DNA of 59,587 bases from Synergistaceae bacterium UBA6101 (GTDB lineage: Bacteria; Synergistota; Synergistia; Synergistales; Synergistaceae): contig DIWR01000010.1 in the NCBI GenBank assembly GCA_002428495.1, forward strand, positions 26,710-86,296, in the 5' to 3' direction. Shown here piece after piece: positions 42,883 to 51,500 of this stretch. Every line of letters starts with the position of its first letter. Position 1 is the first letter of the stretch. Below the pieces are notes generated by a model. The model was not told where the DNA came from. It searched no databases and saw only the letters and a program-made list of their open reading frames with translations. The translations under genes and the position numbers were made by a program.

Positions 42883-43884
42883 ATGGTCACATTTGAAGGC
42901 TGCGCAAGGAGAATGGGGCAGATCGAACCTTTTCTTGAGAAGATAGGACTCAATGATCTTGAGGAAGCAAGAGCTCTCTGCCTTTCTAAAGGAATAGATG
43001 TTGAGCATATAGTAAAGGGAGTTCAGACTATTGCTTTTGAAAATGCTGTTTGGGCCTACACTCTCGGTGCTGCCGCCGCACTGAAGGCAGGAGTCAGAAC
43101 AGCTGCAGAAGCTGCGGAAAAGATCGGAGAGGGACTCCAGGCGTTCTGTATTCCCGGATCAGTCGCCGACCAGAGAAAAGTTGGTCTTGGGCACGGTAAC
43201 CTTGGGGCCATGCTTTTGCGCGAGGAGACGAAATGTTTCTGTTTCCTGGCCGGACACGAGTCATTTGCCGCGGCAGAGGGCGCGATAGGCATAGCCAAAA
43301 CCGCCAACAAGATCAGAAAAGAGCCGCTGAGGGTAATTCTCAACGGACTCGGAAAAGATGCCGCACACATAATTTCCCGCGTCAACGGCTTTACTCTGGT
43401 AGAGACGAAATATGACTATTACAAGGGCGAGCTAAAGATCGTAGAGGAGCGTCCGTTCTCAACGGGAGAAAAGTCGAAAGTCCGCTGCTTCGGAGCTGAC
43501 GATGTCAGCGAAGGTGTAGCCATAATGATCCATGAAGGAGTAGACGTATCGATCACGGGTAATTCGACCAACCCGACCAGGTTCCAGCATCCGGTAGCAG
43601 GAACATACAAAAAATGGACCGTAGAGAACGGAAAGAGATATTTCTCTGTGGCTTCCGGAGGAGGTACGGGAAGGACACTCCACCCCGACAACATGGCAGC
43701 CGGACCGGCCAGCTACGGCATGACTGATACAATGGGACGCATGCACAGCGACGCCCAGTTTGCCGGCTCATCATCGGTTCCGGCGCACGTTGAAATGATG
43801 GGACTGATAGGCATGGGCAACAACCCCATGGTCGGAGCAACTGTCGCCGTTGCGGTAGCGGTAGAGGAATCTGTCTCGAAGTAA
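42883..43884 (+). CDS. GGGtGRT-family protein of unknown function
   Basis: A 333-residue protein of the uncharacterised family named after its Gly-Gly-Gly-Thr-Gly-Arg-Thr motif, here at 259-265. Other likely active segments are Gly-Leu-Gly-His-Gly-Asn-Leu-Gly (101-108), Asn-Gly-Leu-Gly-Lys-Asp-Ala-Ala-His (154-162) and Thr-Gly-Asn-Ser-Thr-Asn-Pro-Thr-Arg (225-233). Conserved Cys at 7, 33, 89, 118 and 120 could bind a cluster or metal. There is no signal peptide and no membrane helix. Its pairing with a NifU-like protein suggests that it receives or uses an Fe-S cluster. Function is unknown. Confidence 0.88.
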   Translation: MVTFEGCARRMGQIEPFLEKIGLNDLEEARALCLSKGIDVEHIVKGVQTIAFENAVWAYTLGAAAALKAGVRTAAEAAEKIGEGLQAFCIPGSVADQRKVGLGHGNLGAMLLREETKCFCFLAGHESFAAAEGAIGIAKTANKIRKEPLRVILNGLGKDAAHIISRVNGFTLVETKYDYYKGELKIVEERPFSTGEKSKVRCFGADDVSEGVAIMIHEGVDVSITGNSTNPTRFQHPVAGTYKKWTVENGKRYFSVASGGGTGRTLHPDNMAAGPASYGMTDTMGRMHSDAQFAGSSSVPAHVEMMGLIGMGNNPMVGATVAVAVAVEESVSK

Positions 43885-43911
43885 ATTTTCTGTATATTGG
43901 ACACATCAATG

Positions 43912-43952
43912 TTATCGGGGGTCGGCTGCATTTGCTGTTCCCCGATAATTTT
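43912..43952 (+). terminator. Hairpin between GGGtGRT and binding-protein genes
   Basis: TTATCGGGG (43912-43920) and CCCCGATAA (43940-43948) surround a 19-base loop, followed by TTTTC. A weak terminator or leader structure; the next ribosome site follows at once. Confidence 0.42.
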
Positions 43953-43961
43953 CAGGAGCTG

Positions 43962-44891
43962 ATGTCTTTGACTAAAAAATTGATTTTTATGCTGGTCCTT
44001 TTACTCACTCTTTCTCCGGCCGCGGAAGCCAGGGGCAGGGAGATGAAGATCGCGCTTTGGAAACTCCCTCTCAATCTGCCTGCTATAGCAGCAATAGAAA
44101 ACAGAACGTATGAAAAGGCGTTTGAGGGTGAATATAAAGTTGAATACATCAATTTGCCGTCAGGACCAAAACAAGTACAGGCGATGGCTGCCGGTGAGCT
44201 CGACATTGCTGAGGGACTTGGAGCCGCGGCTGTGATCGTGGGAATAGCGAACGGGGTAGACATCACGATAATAGGTGCTAACAGCAGGTCTCCCGAAGCA
44301 TTCGCTGTGGTCGTTAAAAATTCAAAAGTAAAAGGGATCTCCGATCTGAAAGGCAAAAAGGTAGCAGGATTAAGGGGATCTGTAGTTCATCAGCTTTTTG
44401 TTGAACTCCTGCATAACGAGGGGTTAACAGAAAAAGATGTTGAATTCTTCCCGATGCCCATGAATGCGGCGGCATCGGCCCTGATAGCGGAAAGAGTGGA
44501 TGTGGCGCTGCTTGCCGGTACAGAGATAATAAGGGCTGAAAAGGGAGGGTGCAGGGTCATATCGGACGGCAAAGGCATCGTTGAAGGTCTCAGCCTTATA
44601 GCGGCAAGACGGGAATTTGCTGAAAAAAATCGGGCCGCTATAAAAAAATATCTGGAAATAAGGGAAAGTATCCGTATTGAAACGGTCAATTCACCGCAGA
44701 AATTTGTCCCTTTGCTAATAAAAGAGACAGGATTGTCAGAAAAAGAAATAAAGATAACTCTGTCTAAATTTAATTACGAAGCCAGGATCACAGAAAGTGA
44801 TATTAAGGAACTTAAAAAGACTGCAGAATATTTAAAAAATGAGAATATTATTAAATCAATCCCGAACATTAATAACATGTTGTGGAAATAA
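43962..44891 (+). CDS. Orphan NitT/TauT-type solute-binding protein
   Basis: A 309-residue exported binding protein with an N-terminal signal helix (Phe-Met-Leu-Val-Leu-Leu-Leu-Thr-Leu) and a cut near Ala-Glu-Ala-Arg. It resembles the NMT1/SsuA/TauA fold: Leu-Pro-Ser-Gly-Pro-Lys-Gln-Val-Gln-Ala-Met-Ala-Ala-Gly-Glu-Leu-Asp, then Gly-Lys-Lys-Val-Ala-Gly-Leu-Arg-Gly-Ser. Ligands in that family are aliphatic sulfonates, nitrate or pyrimidines. The typical ATPase and permease genes are not adjacent. The ATG at 43962 is very close to AGGAG; a TTG at 43968 is a possible start. Confidence 0.8.
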   Translation: MSLTKKLIFMLVLLLTLSPAAEARGREMKIALWKLPLNLPAIAAIENRTYEKAFEGEYKVEYINLPSGPKQVQAMAAGELDIAEGLGAAAVIVGIANGVDITIIGANSRSPEAFAVVVKNSKVKGISDLKGKKVAGLRGSVVHQLFVELLHNEGLTEKDVEFFPMPMNAAASALIAERVDVALLAGTEIIRAEKGGCRVISDGKGIVEGLSLIAARREFAEKNRAAIKKYLEIRESIRIETVNSPQKFVPLLIKETGLSEKEIKITLSKFNYEARITESDIKELKKTAEYLKNENIIKSIPNINNMLWK

Positions 44892-45035
44892 CAACCTTTT
44901 TAATTAAGGGTAATTTATCTTTATGTGATTTAAATTCTCTTTACAAGCGAGATAATTTTAGTTATACTCTAAAGACTATATTTGTCTGACTCAAACAGTT
45001 TATAATATTACTTAAATATGAAAGGATTGATTTTT

Positions 45036-45308
45036 ATGGCAAAACCAAAAAAGGAAAACTCTGTAAAGAGAGTAAGAAGAAGTCCTGAGGTCCTTATGAA
45101 GGAACTTGATGAAAAAATGAAGAAGCTTGAAAGCAGGATATACAAAAAAAACAAAGAAGCAGTACACCACATAGGAACAGCGATACTTAAAAGAGCTAAT
45201 TTTGATTTTTCTAATTTTTCTGATGCAGATCTTGAAGATATCGTGAATATGACACCTAAAGGTACTGAGATAATAAAAGATATCATTACAAGAGCTTCGG
45301 ATCAATAA
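45036..45308 (+). CDS. Small basic helical protein of unknown function
   Basis: A 90-residue, Lys-rich protein: Met-Ala-Lys-Pro-Lys-Lys-Glu-Asn-Ser-Val-Lys-Arg start, then a coiled-coil-like heptad segment (Leu-Met-Lys-Glu-Leu-Asp-Glu-Lys-Met-Lys-Lys-Leu) and an Asp/Ile-rich end. No signal peptide. AAAGGA lies 9 bases before the ATG at 45036; an ATG at 45018 has no ribosome site. The basic N-terminus and coiled coil could bind DNA or RNA, but no family is recognised. It stands alone between two unrelated genes, with a hairpin after it. Confidence 0.68.
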   Translation: MAKPKKENSVKRVRRSPEVLMKELDEKMKKLESRIYKKNKEAVHHIGTAILKRANFDFSNFSDADLEDIVNMTPKGTEIIKDIITRASDQ

Positions 45309-45316
45309 ATAATAAG

Positions 45317-45354
45317 CGATAAGAAAGGCCGCCGGAAAGGCTCCTTTCTTATCG
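45317..45354. terminator. Probable terminator hairpin
   Basis: CGATAAGAAAGG (45317-45328) pairs with CCTTTCTTATCG (45343-45354) around a 14-base loop. It lies between convergent genes; the T-run is weak. Confidence 0.55.
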
Positions 45355-45364
45355 AGATCCTTCA

Positions 45365-48265
45365 TCAGCTAAGATATTTTTTTTCGAATTCGTCCAGCGG
45401 CAGCGGCTTTGAATAATAATAGCCCTGAACTATACTGCAGCCGAGGCTCTTTACAAAATTGAGCTGTTCCTCGGTCTCGATGCCCTCAAAGACGATCTGC
45501 ACGGAGTTTTGCTTGAATGCTTTCACCAACCCTTCAACAAGGTCGTGCGGCAGTTTGCCAAGGAGCCCGCGCTGAACGAAATCCCTATCAAGCTTAAGGA
45601 CGTCTATCTTAAGTATCTGCAGCAGCGAAAGTGATGAATACCCAGACCCGAAATCGTCTATTGATAGCCTGAACCCATGATCAGACAACTCCTTGCCGTG
45701 CGACTTAACCAGGTCGACATGCTGCACCGCTACCGATTCCGTCAGTTCCAGCTCAAGCAGGTCAGGCGGAACGTTGTGCCGCTCTGACATGATCTTCAGA
45801 TATTTGGTGAAATTGTTTCCTGAAATGTCGAGGTAAGAAAAGTTGCATGAAAGGGGTAAAATTTCCCTGCCTTCATCCATCCATTTCCGGAGTGTCCTGC
45901 ATGTCTCGCCGAACATGTACATGTCTATCTTTGTTATGAAACCGCTCTTTTCAAAGTATGGGATGAAGATGTTTGGGGAGATGACTTCTCCGCCAGGCTT
46001 TATCCACCTTACAAGAGCTTCCGCTCCGACAGCTTTCCCGGTGTAACAGTCGACCTTTGGCTGGAAATAGGGGATGAACTCCCCCTTCCGCAGAGCCTCC
46101 CTCATTGATGTTTCTATCTCTTTTTCCCTGTTGATCCTGCTTAGTATCTTTCTGTCGTAGTATGCATATGCATTCTTGTGCTTCTGGGTTATTCCGTTCT
46201 TGGCAAATCCTGCGTTGTCAACTGCTATGTCCAGTGAAATACCATGGTCCTCTATCAGATATATCCCTCCGTTGAATATGATGTTATATTTTTTATTCCC
46301 TCTGGAGCCCAATTTTTCGAGTTCTCCAAAGATGATCTTTATTCTTATGTCAATGGATCTGAATTTCGCATAGCTGAGCAGTACGGCAAAATGGTCTGCG
46401 GTTATCCTTGCGAATGTCTCTTTTGATGGGTCGATGATTCTTTCCAGTACCAGGGCAACGTTTTTAAGGACCGTGTCCCCCTCATCATATCCGAAAGTCC
46501 CGTTGATGAACTTGAACTCCACGATGTCTATAAAAAGTATGGCGAAATTCGTATCAGGATGTTTTTTTATTATTTCGGGAGCATCCATGAGGAATCTGGA
46601 GTAGCTTTTGAAACCTGTTACCCCGTCTTGGTAGAGGAGTTTTTTAAGTTTCTTTTTGTCCTGTGATTTCGATATATTTACCAATGTCAGTGCGATGACT
46701 GTCAGCACGAGGATGGCCGTGACTCCCTTAGCCAGATCTACATAATGCTCATATATCAAGTCGATGAAGGATAGCTTGCCCCTGCTGTAGCTGTGTTCGA
46801 TCAATATCGCGTTTATTGTCTCTTCGGGGATAGAATTGAGAGCCTTGTTTATAATCGATACAAGTATAGGATCGCACTTTTTGGAGATGCCGAAAGCCAC
46901 CTGTTCGTTCAGTCCGCCGTAATTGATAGTGTACAAATTGCTGTAACGGGGCAAGCTTATAAGATAATTGGCGACGTATGAGTTGGCGAAAGTGGCCGTT
47001 ACTTCGTTGTTTACCAGAGCGTCTAAGCACTCTTCCTGCGATGCGAGGTATACGATATCGTCAAATTTATGAAAAGATTCCACTGCCTCCGACAGGAAGT
47101 AGTTCCTTGGCAAGGCGATCTTTTCCTCCCTGTTCCCGCCCCTTCTGTTCATCACCATCACTATCGGCGCATTGATAAAGGCCTTGGTCAGCCTGAAATT
47201 GTTTTTTGCCCCCCAGATGAAGCTCCTGTTTACACCTGTGAGCATGTCGATCTCGCCGTCGCGCATTCTCCTGAGGGCTTCTTCCCATGAGGGGGAATGG
47301 CTTATTTTCATCTTCAGTCCCGTAAACTTTTCGACAAGCTTCAGTATCTCAGCGTTGATCCCTGCCATTTGCTTTTTCTCGGCATCGTAATACTCAAACG
47401 GCTGCCACTGAGGGTCGTAGGAGACTTCAAGGACAGATGACCGTTCGATGAACTCCCTCTCCTTCAAAGTTAGGATGGATTCCCATGCCGAAGTTTCCCC
47501 GTAATGTTTTTTAAAAAGATCGCTCCTGAAAGAAGGGTCCATCAACAAGATATTCTCCATCGCGCTGTCGATCTTTGAGAGAAGCTCGCTGTTGCCCTCA
47601 GCTACTGCGAAGTAAAACGGTTCTTCGGGGAATATCCTTATCAGTCTGAGTTCCGGGGGGATGCTGTTTCCCGAGATCAGAGCACCCTCTACAGACCGCT
47701 TATTCATCGCCTCGATAAGCTCTGCTCTCGTGTTGAATTTGATCAGAGCCGGACTTATTCTGATGTCAGCGGCGAGCTTTTCCAGAATTTGGATCTGTCT
47801 TTTGGGAGCAAACATTCCTATCCGTCTGCCGTTGAACGAAGATAAGTCGTCATTTGCCAGCCTTTCATCATCTTTGAGGACATAGAGACCCACTCTGCAT
47901 GAGCCTGATTCCCTTGCCGAGTAGTCAACAGACGCATTAAGGTCTTCATTGTAGTAGATGTGGCTGATAATATCGATTTTACCCTCCAACAGCCAATCGA
48001 CCAGATCCTTTTCGGGACCGGGGATGAATTCAGGTTCCCAGTTGTTGTACTGTGCTATCTCCTGAAGGAAATCATAGTTGTATCCATATTCTTTATTTTC
48101 TGGCGATATGTGTGTGGACCTTTCGGTAGTCAAGTATCCCACCCTTATATTCAGGGGGAGGTCTCCTGCGGCAGCACCGACTGAGAGGGCCTGGAAAATA
48201 AATACTCCAAGCACTGTCAGGAAAAGCCTTTTGATGCTTGTTCCGGTCCTTCTTGAAATTGGCAA
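45365..48265 (-). CDS. Double solute-binding sensor with degenerate GGDEF and active-type EAL
   Basis: A 966-residue inner-membrane signalling protein. Signal sequence, two periplasmic SBP_bac_3-like domains (about 38-255 and 275-490), one membrane helix (about 512-528), GGDEF domain (about 550-700) and EAL domain (about 715-966). The GGDEF motif is replaced by Ala-Asp-His-Phe, so diguanylate cyclase activity is unlikely. EAL residues are kept: Glu-Ala-Leu near 748, Glu-Leu-Thr-Glu, Asp-Asp-Phe-Gly and Glu-Gly-Ile-Glu-Thr-Glu. It is predicted to degrade cyclic-di-GMP in response to an amino acid or similar ligand. Start is probably TTG. Confidence 0.9.
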   Translation of the reverse strand: MPISRRTGTSIKRLFLTVLGVFIFQALSVGAAAGDLPLNIRVGYLTTERSTHISPENKEYGYNYDFLQEIAQYNNWEPEFIPGPEKDLVDWLLEGKIDIISHIYYNEDLNASVDYSARESGSCRVGLYVLKDDERLANDDLSSFNGRRIGMFAPKRQIQILEKLAADIRISPALIKFNTRAELIEAMNKRSVEGALISGNSIPPELRLIRIFPEEPFYFAVAEGNSELLSKIDSAMENILLMDPSFRSDLFKKHYGETSAWESILTLKEREFIERSSVLEVSYDPQWQPFEYYDAEKKQMAGINAEILKLVEKFTGLKMKISHSPSWEEALRRMRDGEIDMLTGVNRSFIWGAKNNFRLTKAFINAPIVMVMNRRGGNREEKIALPRNYFLSEAVESFHKFDDIVYLASQEECLDALVNNEVTATFANSYVANYLISLPRYSNLYTINYGGLNEQVAFGISKKCDPILVSIINKALNSIPEETINAILIEHSYSRGKLSFIDLIYEHYVDLAKGVTAILVLTVIALTLVNISKSQDKKKLKKLLYQDGVTGFKSYSRFLMDAPEIIKKHPDTNFAILFIDIVEFKFINGTFGYDEGDTVLKNVALVLERIIDPSKETFARITADHFAVLLSYAKFRSIDIRIKIIFGELEKLGSRGNKKYNIIFNGGIYLIEDHGISLDIAVDNAGFAKNGITQKHKNAYAYYDRKILSRINREKEIETSMREALRKGEFIPYFQPKVDCYTGKAVGAEALVRWIKPGGEVISPNIFIPYFEKSGFITKIDMYMFGETCRTLRKWMDEGREILPLSCNFSYLDISGNNFTKYLKIMSERHNVPPDLLELELTESVAVQHVDLVKSHGKELSDHGFRLSIDDFGSGYSSLSLLQILKIDVLKLDRDFVQRGLLGKLPHDLVEGLVKAFKQNSVQIVFEGIETEEQLNFVKSLGCSIVQGYYYSKPLPLDEFEKKYLS

Positions 48266-48396
48266 CGCACCTTCTGTCCAAAAGAGGTAATTTTTGATCT
48301 TATTCGATATCAGGCTAAAAACCGAATTTTATTATATTTTTTTCAATCCATTTTGACAGCATTGAGTTAATAATAAAGCCAAACTATAAGTGAAAT

Positions 48397-49659
48397 TTAA
48401 ATCTTATGATCCTGAACAAGAAAGATAACCAGATCGTTCACATTTGTGCCGGTAGGCCCTGTTTTCAACAATGCACCTGCGATCGCCAGAGCGTTGTATG
48501 AGTCGTTGTCCTTCAGCATCTCCACAGGATCGCGGCCCGCTGCGCGTATCTTTTCCCACGTAAGTCCGTCAACTATGCCTCCTGCGGCGTCGGTCGGGCC
48601 GTCTGTTCCGTCAGACCCTGCTGAAAGGACGACAATATTTCCGGATCCGGAGATCTTTTCTGCCGCGGCGAGCGCAAGTTCCTGGCTCCTGCCTCCCTTA
48701 CCGTTTCCCTTGACCGTTACTGTCGTCTCTCCTCCCCAGATGAGGCATCTTTTAGCCTTGCCTGAGCCGGGTCTTTTCATTTCTCCCCCGGTGTGTTCTG
48801 CTGCCGCAGCCCCTGCAAGTCTTGCTTCTCCTTCCAGGTCCTCTGTCACGATCTTTGAGATATAGCCTCTCTTTTCTGCCGCCTTTTTCGCTGCATGGCA
48901 TAATCCCGCAACGTTGCCGGCGATCTCGAATGAGACATTATCCAGAGATTTGGGAGTCTCTGACCTGAGAGCAGACTCAAGGTTCGGAGAGAGAGGGATT
49001 CCATACTTCATGAGGGTCGCCAGCGCTTCCTGTGATGAAGAAGGATCAGGTGCGGCAGGTCCGGATGCTATCATGTCAAGTTTGTCCCCCGGGACATCGG
49101 AGAGCGTGATCTGGAATATTTCAGCAGGCTTGCAGTGGATCGCGAATCTTCCCCCCTTTACAGAAGAAAGATGTTTCCTTACAGTGTTAAGTTCGCTGAT
49201 ATCCGCTCCTCCGAGGAGAAGTCCTGATGTTATATCAGATATGTCCTTTAAGGAGAGGCTCTCCGCAGGTTTTTCAAAAAGCGCCGAGCCTCCTCCCGAA
49301 ACAAGAAAAAGAATTGTTTGCCCCCCTCCTGCTTCCCGTGTGATCTCAAGTATCCTTTCTGTCGCCTTCAATGTGTTGTGGTCCGGAAGAGGATGTCCGG
49401 CTTCATAGATCTCTATCCCGGGAAGGGGCCCTCGAGAATGTCCGTATTTTGTAACGATGGCTCCGGACACTATCCTTTCTTTGAGCTCTTCTGCGGCTGC
49501 CTTTGCCATCGTCCAGGAAGCCTTGCCTATTCCTACAAGGATAATTTCATCCTTAAGACGGGTGCCGGATAGGGATCTTTTCACCGCCTTGTCAGGAAGC
49601 ATCTCAAGCAATGCCTCCCTGAATATTTCAGCTGCGTCCCTTCGCATCCGCCCGATCAT
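48397..49659 (-). CDS. Glycerate 2-kinase (GckA/MOFRL family)
   Basis: A 420-residue kinase that phosphorylates glycerate to 2-phosphoglycerate. It has the N-terminal DUF4147 domain with Gly-Gly-Gly-Ser-Ala-Leu-Phe and Ser-Ala-Gly-Ser-Asp-Gly-Thr-Asp-Gly-Pro-Thr-Asp-Ala in the C-terminal MOFRL domain, which includes the conserved Arg/Ser/Gln-Glu segment Gly-Arg-Ser-Gln-Glu-Leu-Ala. The family is sometimes called hydroxypyruvate reductase, an older name. It might process glycerate from serine breakdown. The ATG has no strong ribosome site, and an exported-protein gene lies 27 bases upstream. Confidence 0.9.
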   Translation of the reverse strand: MIGRMRRDAAEIFREALLEMLPDKAVKRSLSGTRLKDEIILVGIGKASWTMAKAAAEELKERIVSGAIVTKYGHSRGPLPGIEIYEAGHPLPDHNTLKATERILEITREAGGGQTILFLVSGGGSALFEKPAESLSLKDISDITSGLLLGGADISELNTVRKHLSSVKGGRFAIHCKPAEIFQITLSDVPGDKLDMIASGPAAPDPSSSQEALATLMKYGIPLSPNLESALRSETPKSLDNVSFEIAGNVAGLCHAAKKAAEKRGYISKIVTEDLEGEARLAGAAAAEHTGGEMKRPGSGKAKRCLIWGGETTVTVKGNGKGGRSQELALAAAEKISGSGNIVVLSAGSDGTDGPTDAAGGIVDGLTWEKIRAAGRDPVEMLKDNDSYNALAIAGALLKTGPTGTNVNDLVIFLVQDHKI

Positions 49660-49685
49660 CTAATTTTTACAACTTCTGTTTTTAT

Positions 49686-50126
49686 TTAGAGCTTCACGTC
49701 GATGATAGCTGTGACCCCAACTCCCTGAACGCGTTTAAACTGCTTCAGCGGGTTTTCGGAATCGATCGGTATAAGCGCCTGCGCCCTGATCCTGTTGAAC
49801 TCGCCTTCCAGCTGTCCAACAGCTTTTACACGGTCAACTACGGCTTTTGTAGCTCCGCCGACCTGTGCCGCCCCGATCCTTGTCCCGTTTCCTATGGATA
49901 CTATAGGGACCACTTTCGTATACCCGTCAAACTTTATTCCCTTGTTGAAGGTGAGCGTGTTGATGAAATCATTCAGCTGGGGGCCTATAGCCTTAACCAG
50001 GGCTCCTCCTCCAAATATGAGAGCCCCTTCCTTCAGTATGTCTCCAACGCTCGCATAGGCCAGCGGGGCTGCGAAAAGCATCGAACAAACGATAAGCATT
50101 GCCGCAACAGTCTTTTTGATCTTCAA
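49686..50126 (-). CDS. Small exported protein of unknown function
   Basis: A 146-residue protein with a signal peptide cut near Ala-Leu-Ala-Tyr-Ala-Ser. The mature part is Gly-rich near the start (Gly-Gly-Gly-Ala-Leu-Val) and has repeated Val/Ile strands. No cysteine remains after processing, so it is not a lipoprotein. The TTG at 50126 has AAGGAAGG about 8 bases before it and is preferred over an upstream GTG that lies inside the ribosome site. No family recognised. It is 26 bases upstream of the glycerate kinase gene, perhaps cotranscribed. Confidence 0.78.
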   Translation of the reverse strand: MKIKKTVAAMLIVCSMLFAAPLAYASVGDILKEGALIFGGGALVKAIGPQLNDFINTLTFNKGIKFDGYTKVVPIVSIGNGTRIGAAQVGGATKAVVDRVKAVGQLEGEFNRIRAQALIPIDSENPLKQFKRVQGVGVTAIIDVKL

Positions 50127-50191
50127 AAGAAGCACCTTCCTTTCATGATAAGCAAATATTAAGCGTTTGGCGGGAGTTCTGCATCAGCCTT

Positions 50192-50602
50192 TTAAGGGAT
50201 TAAGGCATGATAACAGGGATCGATGGATAAGATCTGCAAAGGGATCAATAACAGCAGGGGATGTTCTTTTTCTTTGCGCTCTCTGTCCTTCACGAAACGT
50301 ATAGGATGGACAGGCGTGTCCGGACATGTGCATGGTTCTTTTGTTGATCTGTCCAGCTCAGCCATGGCGGCCCTGATCTCAGATGCATTTTCTGCGCTGC
50401 TTTTAATGCCGTACTCCCTTATTTTTTCTGCCATTTATCCAGGGGTCGCCTTCGCGTCACCGACAAGGACTGCCTCCGTCGGGTAATTGTTTGCAACATC
50501 TGTTCCGTCTATGTTAAGGCTGATTATCTTTGGTCCTCCGACATGGGGTGGAAGTTTCCATCTGTCAGTTCCTGCTGAATCGGCAGTTGAGGCGATCGGC
50601 AT
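50192..50602 (-). pseudogene. Decayed fragment of a thiamine-diphosphate enzyme gene
   Basis: Reading the minus strand from 50602, the text fits the middle domain of acetolactate-synthase-like ThDP enzymes: Gly-Gly-Pro-Lys-Ile-Ile-Ser-Leu-Asn-Ile-Asp, then Tyr-Pro-Thr-Glu-Ala-Val-Leu-Val-Gly-Asp-Ala-Lys-Ala-Thr. A stop TAA at 50435-50437 interrupts it. One extra C and one missing A around 50432-50444 would explain the stop, because restoring them gives Thr-Leu-Asp-Lys-Met-Ala-Glu-Lys-Ile. The reading continues to Pro-Val-His-Pro-Ile-Arg-Phe-Val-Lys-Asp, a family linker, and then loses the match. Both the FAD/PYR and the ThDP-binding parts are missing. Confidence 0.62.
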
Positions 50603-50641
50603 CTTTCACCCATTTGCTATCCCTTTTCTCTGTTGATATTC

Positions 50642-50686
50642 TTAAAAAGATAAAGGGAAGGATATGCCTTCGCATTCCTTCCCTTT
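50642..50686 (-). terminator. Terminator of the rubrerythrin gene
   Basis: AAAGGGAAGGA (50652-50662) and its complement (50676-50686), with inner ATGC/GCAT pairs; T-run on the minus strand at 50645-50649. Confidence 0.75.
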
Positions 50687-50729
50687 ATTGACTCTTATTT
50701 TCAGGAAGAGTCCGTCAGTATTTTTTATA

Positions 50730-51263
50730 TTACCAGTTTTTGGCCTGGATCTCAAAATGTGCCTGCAGGTGATTGCAGACAGGACATTTTTGAGGAGCTT
50801 CTTTGCATTCGAATATCGCTCCGCAGTTGCGGCACTTCCAGAAGACTTTTCCGTCCTTCAGGAATACGTGTCCATCTTCAAGGTTCTTCGCGAAATCCTT
50901 ATAACGTTTTTCGTGTTCGGCTTCGACTTTGGCTATATTACTGAACATCTCAGCAAGTTCCCTGAAGCCCTCTTCTTCTGCTTCCCTTGCCATTCTGGGA
51001 TACATGTCGTTCCATTCGTAATTCTCACCATCAGCCGCGGTTTTAAGGTTATCGGCGGTGCACCCTATTCCAGAAAGAGCCTTGAAGTGGAGCTTTGCAT
51101 GCTCCCTTTCGTTGTCAGCTGTCTCGAGGAAGATGGCCGCTATCTGCTCATATCCTTCCTTTTTCGCAACTGATGCAAAATAGGTGTATTTATTGCGTGC
51201 CATCGACTCACCTGCAAAAGCTTCCCACAGGTTCTTTTCCGTCTTGCTTCCCTTAAGTTCCAT
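50730..51263 (-). CDS. Rubrerythrin
   Basis: A 177-residue peroxide-reducing protein. Residues 1-140 form a four-helix diiron domain with Glu-Ser, Glu-Arg-Glu-His and Glu-Ala-Glu-His-Glu metal ligands, and the C-terminal rubredoxin knob has Cys-Arg-Asn-Cys and Cys-Pro-Val-Cys. It reduces hydrogen peroxide with electrons from NADH or rubredoxin and is a marker of anaerobes. It is divergent from the oxoacid oxidoreductase, a cluster that contains oxygen-sensitive Fe-S proteins. A terminator follows. Confidence 0.95.
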   Translation of the reverse strand: MELKGSKTEKNLWEAFAGESMARNKYTYFASVAKKEGYEQIAAIFLETADNEREHAKLHFKALSGIGCTADNLKTAADGENYEWNDMYPRMAREAEEEGFRELAEMFSNIAKVEAEHEKRYKDFAKNLEDGHVFLKDGKVFWKCRNCGAIFECKEAPQKCPVCNHLQAHFEIQAKNW

Positions 51264-51500
51264 TTATGATGCCTCCATACTCTCATAATTTTTACTGCCA
51301 TTAATATTTTATAGCTATTACACTTAATGTCAAAATATGTAAGCTATCTTGCCGAGAAGTAACTTGAAGGGTGAAAGTTATGAATGTATACTCTTAAAAC
51401 CGTTCAAAAAATTACCCAATCTGAAAGCAATAAACGGACCATTTATAGAAACCGTTGATGTAATTGGTAAATTTTCAGTATCAGCCAAGGAGGGAATAAT
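51264..51500. other. Divergent rubrerythrin/oxidoreductase promoter region
   Basis: About 235 bases, AT-rich. I see no further gene, and no promoter with good spacing stands out. The oxidoreductase ribosome site AAGGAGGG is at its end. Confidence 0.4.
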
